Shown here: one piece after another, positions 58,233-64,000 of the stretch
How the letters are laid out: each line of letters opens with the position of its first letter
How positions within the stretch are numbered: the stretch's first letter is position 1
From: Cryphonectria parasitica EP155
Taxonomy: Eukaryota > Ascomycota > Sordariomycetes > Diaporthales > Cryphonectriaceae
Direction of reading: 5' to 3'
DNA: 64,000 nucleotides
NCBI RefSeq assembly: GCF_011745365.1
Contig: NW_024468915.1
Span: 2,644,653 to 2,708,652 of the forward strand
Notes under the pieces: generated by a model
Databases searched by the model: none
Seen by the model: only the letters and a program-made list of their open reading frames with translations
What the model was told of the DNA's origin: nothing
Translations under genes and position numbers: made by a program

Positions 58233-61200
58233 CTTGAGAATTCATCCTATGAAGCTACTGCGCTGATACGCTTATCTGGGAAATCAGCAGCCTTAGCAAT
58301 CCAAAAATACTAAAAGCCTACTATTGTGAAGATTGTAGTATCAAAATAATAAGCTCTTAGTATTATGTTTATCTGAGACTGTGCTACGGACTTTTCTGAT
58401 GCATTATGCTCATCTGAGATCTTGCAAATAGGCGTTTTTATCAAAAATACTACAAAAAACTATCAAAAACATGCTTATGAGTATTTACAAGCATTTATAG
58501 CTAAGCTATTTTTTCCTTTTATCCCATTGCTAATGGAATCTCTAGCAGTTGAAATCAGCAAGTATACTCTGATTCTTGCAAGCATTATAGATATCCTTGT
58601 GCAGATGCTACAAGTTATTCTGATTATAGCATGCTTATCTGAAAAGCTTAAACCATTCTCTAGCCTTTATATTCATTTGTTGCTTATTGCTAATTAGCTT
58701 GATTAATAGCAATTCACTATTGATTTTAACTCTAGCAAGATAATCAGACAAGCTGAGCTAACTATAAGCAGTTTCTCAAAGAACCCAACTCAACTATCTA
58801 TTCACTATGCTATTATAGCCAATCTAGCTGCCAGTCTAGCAATACAGCTAAGCAAAAATCCTAAACTTCTTTACGGATGCTTAACGAGTAAAGATGTAAT
58901 AGCTTCTCAAGAAGAAGAGATTGCTAGTTAGAACAACTCATTCTAAGCAGAAGACTATTATAGCAACAGCTCAGCACTATTCGAGTTCCCTGCTGCACAA
59001 TGCAAGACTAGCACTCTCCAATACGAGAATCCTAAAGAACTAGCCAACTTCTTAAACAACTCTGCTTTCAAGAAGTATATTTATTATATTAAGATGCAAG
59101 CTGATAATGCTAAGATAGCTGCAATCTATATAAATCTGGAAATCAGAAAGACTTTAGAGGCTGTAGCACATCTTGAAATCTAGCAAGCTACAATAGCTAT
59201 CAAACAAGAAGCTCTCAATATTCAAGTTAGTAAACAAACCAATATGCTAGCTCAGCTGATACATTACTTTAAGCTTAGCTCTAAAGCTACTGCTTTAGAT
59301 ATTTGCTTTCAGGCTAGCAATGATAATCTACTTCCTGCTATATCTAACTCTTTATAAAATCCAGCAGCTTTCTAATGAGCTGTTTATTATAGCGCTGAAG
59401 AAGATGATTCTGATGATTCAGATAATGATTCCAATAACTAAGAAAGCAATAATGAAAGCTATCATTCTTCTAACAGGCTTCTAGAACCTGGATCAGGCAA
59501 TCTCTATAATTAGCGCAACAATATTCTATTCTCTAATCAATTAAGCATTCAGCATATTACTAAAATGAAAAGAAAGGAACTTAGAGTCTTTAATTCTGAA
59601 TACAACAATTCTGAAGATATTAGCATGATTATAATTAGCAAGGATCTTATCTTCACTAATATCTAATTCTTTCTAAACTGTTTTGAGTTTCTTAAAGATA
59701 ATACAAATAATATTAATATTGAGAATAAGATATTGCATATATTCAGCATCTTACTGCAAGGCGCTGCTATTTACTAATAAACTAATAAGTTAATTAATAC
59801 TAAGCATACTAAGCTTCATTAAGAAGAATATAGTATTATTACCAATCTTCTAGCTTAGCAATTTGCTATAAAATCTATACATACTATGCGAAAGTTCTGC
59901 AAAAGCTATCTGATCTTAAGAAACATTACTAAGAACAAGTTTGCTCTACGAAAGTTTATTCAGAAGAATCTCCAATACGCATACAATATAAGTATTCTTG
60001 ATTGCAAGAATCTCAACTGGAAGAGCGCTTTGAACAATATCTGAAGCAAGATAAATAAATGCATTCAGTATTATCTTGCTTCTCCTTATTGCTATAATAC
60101 TCTGAATAAGTATATAAAGAAGATTAAGCAGATTAAAAGTATCTTATTTAATATTGCTAATCAATGCTATTCTGAGTACTATAGAGAAAAGAATAGTTAT
60201 TAAAACTATTCCTCAGCTTGCAAGTATAACTCTTATACTAGCAGCAATTGCTGCAATAACTAAGATTATTAAGATAATTACAATTATAATTACAGAAGAG
60301 ATCATAATTATAACTGCTGCAATAAAGATTAATCAAGCTATTATAATAAGAGCATAACTTATTTCTCAAGATATAAGCTTCAAGATTGCAATTTATATCA
60401 AAACCAGAATTCCAATTGCAATAAGCTTCAGAATTGCAACTGCAATCATAATTATAATTAGTTCAGAAAGAATAGTAAGTCTAAGAATTGCAAGAAATGC
60501 AACTAGAATTGCTTAGCAACTTTCAACAAAAAGAAAGCTTATAATATTACTAAGAACAAGAGTGAAAATACGCTCTCTAAGGATAATAGTAATAATCTAT
60601 CTTTGCTTAGCAATAAGCAGATATACTGAATCAATAGTTCTGAATAATCATTCTTGCTAATCTTGTTATATTATTCTCAATTGCTTAGCTCTGTAAGCTG
60701 CATCTATAACTTATGCAAAATTAACTATTCAGTTAACTACATATATATCTTTTGTAATAGAGAGTTTGATTCTTGAAGCTAGATATTTCAGTATATAAGC
60801 ACTTGCTAAGATTGAAATCAGAAGATGAACATCTTTAAAGAGATCAAAAGATATTTAAAGCATATTATATCTTTTGAAACTACTTTGCTTAAGATAAGCA
60901 TACTACTGATTCAATATTATAATAAAAACATCCTTACAGAAGCTATACTCGAAAAGCAGCTAAATAAGCTTATCAGCAGTTATACTTACATGAAAATCAC
61001 CATACAAGCTACTCCTATCAAACCTAATATAACTCTCTGCAAAAATACTAGCACTGGTTACAACTTGATAAACCAATAGTTTCTCAATCAGTTCCCTGCT
61101 GCTAAGATCTCAGTTCACAAGCTTCAAAAGATCAGAAGTATAGGAAAGAGCATAATCATGCTATTCAAATACGCTAAATAAAACTTCTATGCCTGTAACA

Positions 61201-64000
61201 GATATGCTAACAGCTCTTCTGAACTGCTATACCAGCATGCTAAAGCATAAATCATAAATGATCTATCCGCTGAAGCTCTTATTAGCAACAGATAGCTCAA
61301 AGCTTGCAAAGCTATCATTAATTACAAGAATTAAGCTATTATATATTTAGAACAAAGCAACTTCCAGATGCTTTTCAAGATTCAGCATCAGACTCTCTCA
61401 CCTACAGTACAAAAGATGAGAATAGCTTATGCTTATATTATCAGCTCTAGCAAAACTGCTCAGATAGCTATAAGATATGCTGAACTGCTCAAAAGCTGCT
61501 CATTCTCTTTCATATCAACCCATAGCACCACGCTAAACATACAGATTAATACTTCTTCACTCTCTGTAATAGCTCTGTACAACGCTATAAAAGAAGCTAT
61601 CAAGATTCCTAAAAGCACTCACATAAGAACTATCTATAAGTATAAGAATATAGAATGATTCAAAGCTATCTTCAAGAGCGCTATAAAGGCTCTAGCAGTA
61701 GCAGCTGCCTTAGAAGAACTAGCATCAATCTATCAGCCAGCTAATATCTATATAATAAATGCATATAGCATGCAATTTGCATCTTCATTAAAGATTCCTA
61801 TTAATTAGATAGCAGTAAATGGAGAATTCAATCTTATGCTAGAAATCATTGCAACAGCTAAGAGCGCAGAAACAGAAATACATCCTATTAGTAATTTCCT
61901 ACTAAGGGATAGCTTATTCTCTATATCTTACAGCAATGCTGTTTATTACTTTCTCAGCAATATGGAAATAGCTTATAATATCAATCTCTCAATAGATACT
62001 AAGATACTACTGTCTGATAATCATAATCTTAATATATAGAAATCTTCAACTATTATTAAGAGATCTCTAAGCATTAAAGCTTCAAACAAAGCTTCAGCAA
62101 TAATTCTTAATAATAGCATTTACATCTGTTTATAAGATCCGATTAAAGCTTAACAATTCAAGAAGATTATTGAAAAGTATCCTGCTATATAGAAAAACAA
62201 AAGCTCTTTTAATATATCTAAGAATCAGATAATGAAGATTCCCTTAATAAAAGAATAGCAATATACAAAACTGAATTATTCTTACTACTCTATTTCCTGC
62301 AAGAATAAGAAGTTTATTAATTAGATGTACGAAGAAATGCATAAAGCTAGCTGCCTCGAGTTTGCTAATAATATCTATTCATTTGTATTGCTAATCTTTA
62401 TAATCTAGCAAATAGTATACGAGAAGGAAAAGAGCTGCATTGTTGCAGATCTCAGAGCTTTTAACAAGTAAGCAGTGCTTAATAATTACTCCCTTCCTCT
62501 TTAATCAGATATAATCAAAGCTATATACAGTAAGCAGCACATCACAGTTATTAATGCCACAGCTTTCTTTTATCAATTCCCTATTTACTCTAAGTATTAT
62601 AACTATTAAATTATGATTATGCATTATAGCTTTAAGCAATTAATAGTAGCTTTAATAAGCTACTGCAACTTGCTAGCTTATACTTAGAAGTATATGAACA
62701 AGCTACTTTGTAATCATAAGCATTTTATCAAAGCATTTATTAATAATATTATAATCTTCTCAGATTCATTTAAGAACTATCTGAAGCATCTTGATATTAC
62801 TTTGAACATTTTTGATAGAAAGGAAATCTCTATTTCTCCTATAAAGAGTTATATTAGTTTCCTCTTAATCAAACTTCTTAGCTTCTATATCAATATGCTT
62901 AGTCTGTTTATTACAAAGAAATGCATTGAGGCTTTTCGAAAGATAATCTTTCTTAGAAATCTTAAGAATTTCGAAATCTACTTTAGTGCAACCAGTTTCC
63001 TACAAATAATAATCCTATACTATATACAGCTCATAAAACTGCTTCAACTGCAAAAGATAGCGCTGCTAGCTGAAAGCTATAAGCTTGGAAAAATCATATC
63101 TGGGAAGAAATCGCAGCATCAAGCTTATATACATTATATATACTATAAGCTAATAAATGCTAAAAAGATAGCTTTTGAGAATCTACAGAATACTATCTAC
63201 AGAAAAATGCACTTATACTATATGAAATCATTGCAGAAGCTATTTATTTAAGTAGATGAATACTTGCAATGAGAATTTAGCATAATAATCTTTTAATTGA
63301 AGGAAGACTATATTTAGCAATCTAGCAAGCTAATCCTCTTGCATACTATCAAACTAGTAATATTTCTCAGCTGCTGCTTAATAAAAGCTGAAATGAATTA
63401 CAATCTCTCTAAGCAAGAGATTGCATATCTAGTTTAAGCAATAAAATGCTTGTATAAGCTGATTCAATTAAACCAAGCACAGCTTGTAATTATTCTTACA
63501 GATTACAACGCTACGCATAGCATCATTACTCAAACACGCTTTAATACCTTATTTACAAACTGTACTAACTAATATCTTATCAATGCTTTCATCTATCTCA
63601 GCTAGTACTAGTTCAATATTTACTATCTAGCTAGGAAGCTTAACTATATTCCTGATGCTTTATTAAGGCTGTTTGCAATAGGAGATGCAGAGATGCAATA
63701 GAGCAACAAACTAGCTACTCTTAATATAGTAATTGATAATCTATCCACAGTTTTCCTTATCTTATTGGAAGTACAAATATCTGAAAATATGCAATAGCGC
63801 TTCTAGCAAGAATACAAGAAGAATACAGTTTATAGGAATATCATTACAGATCTAACAAAGATCAGTTTAGCTAGAAAGAAGCTTTCTATCTTAATAAATA
63901 ATAAGAATATTATTTCTGCTTCTAAGCTCAGCTATTCATTCTGCTTAAAGAACTAACTATTATATAATTACAATAATAATAGAAAAGAATACCTTGTTAT
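58233..64000 (+). mobile_element. E6: RIP-degraded Ty3/Gypsy element, continues past the right edge
   Basis: AT-rich + strand remnant. 58422-59500: decayed frames with an acidic Asp/Ser stretch (about 59400-59460), taken as gag side. 60150-61700: broken frames without a clear motif. 62340-63250: RT with NATAFFYQFPIYSKYYNY, KHFIKAFINNIIIFSDSF (catalytic Asp pair to Asn) and a downstream RT/RNase H connection, including an open 185-codon stretch 62694-63251. The family differs from A, B and E5. No LTR seen; the left end may have been disrupted by E1. Incomplete in the window. Confidence 0.7.
62340..63251 (+). pseudogene. E6 reverse transcriptase remnant
   Basis: RT palm motifs in order (VADLRAFNK, AFFYQFPIYSKYYNY, FINNIIIFSDSFKNYLKHLD). 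The catalytic Asp pair reads Asn-Asn. Upstream part carries TAG/TAA; the last 185 codons happen to be open but lack catalytic residues, so this is not a functional gene. Confidence 0.75.

Noticed and set aside
62694..63251. 185-codon open frame in E6 as a gene
   Set aside because: It is the C-terminal part of a decayed RT with the catalytic Asp pair lost and stops just upstream.
1..64000. CRISPR arrays, bacterial operons, rRNA genes
   Set aside because: None seen; introns, HET, HR-PKS and RIP mark a fungal nuclear genome.

Overview
The window comes from a filamentous ascomycete (Pezizomycotina). The evidence is short GT..AG introns of 48-142 bp, a highly reducing polyketide synthase, a HET-domain gene, and AT-rich retrotransposon remains in which Gln, Trp and Cys codons have decayed by C-to-T/G-to-A transitions, the signature of repeat-induced point mutation (RIP). 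I cannot name the species.

Left part (1-18.5 kb): a biosynthetic gene cluster cut by the left window edge. It holds a highly reducing PKS (minus strand; its ER domain runs off the edge), an unidentified membrane protein, a citrate-synthase-like enzyme, a TauD-type Fe(II)/2-oxoglutarate dioxygenase, an MFS transporter and a PrpD/MmgE-like dehydratase. PKS + citrate synthase + methylcitrate-dehydratase homologue is the known signature of alkylcitrate/maleidride-type pathways: the PKS makes an acyl chain, the synthase condenses it with oxaloacetate, the dehydratase makes the alkyl-aconitate-type product, the dioxygenase tailors it and the MFS protein exports it. The actual product is not deducible.

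Middle (18.5-23.4 kb): a broken, 5'-truncated thioesterase-like gene, a small LITAF-like zinc-ribbon gene, and a HET-domain (heterokaryon incompatibility type) gene.

Right part (23.4-64 kb): a nest of LTR retrotransposons that resolves by target-site duplications. E1 (family A chromovirus, + strand, 23429-58227, TSD AATTC) was hit by E2 (same family, - strand, 48599-56059, TSD GAACT) and by E3 (family B Gypsy, - strand, 27585-47515, TSD CTAT). E3 in turn contains a solo LTR of its own family (42901-43219, TSD CTAT) and E5 (29110-36404, TSD CAGAG). E5 is a GC-rich, RIP-free, coding-intact chromovirus with identical LTRs. E6, another degraded Gypsy element, fills 58233 to the right edge.

The most unusual content is in the interval between pol and the 3' LTR. 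E5 carries there an antisense gene of at least four in-phase coding exons, encoding a basic protein with a C-x2-C...C...C-x2-C-x6-C cluster. E1 and E2 carry antisense reading frames at the same place with the same cysteine layout followed by a charged helical region, and their stop codons overlap the pol stop tail to tail. Between E1 and E2 this antisense module and the adjoining U3 have diverged far more than pol. Separately, E5 gag and pol lie in one frame divided only by a single UGA.
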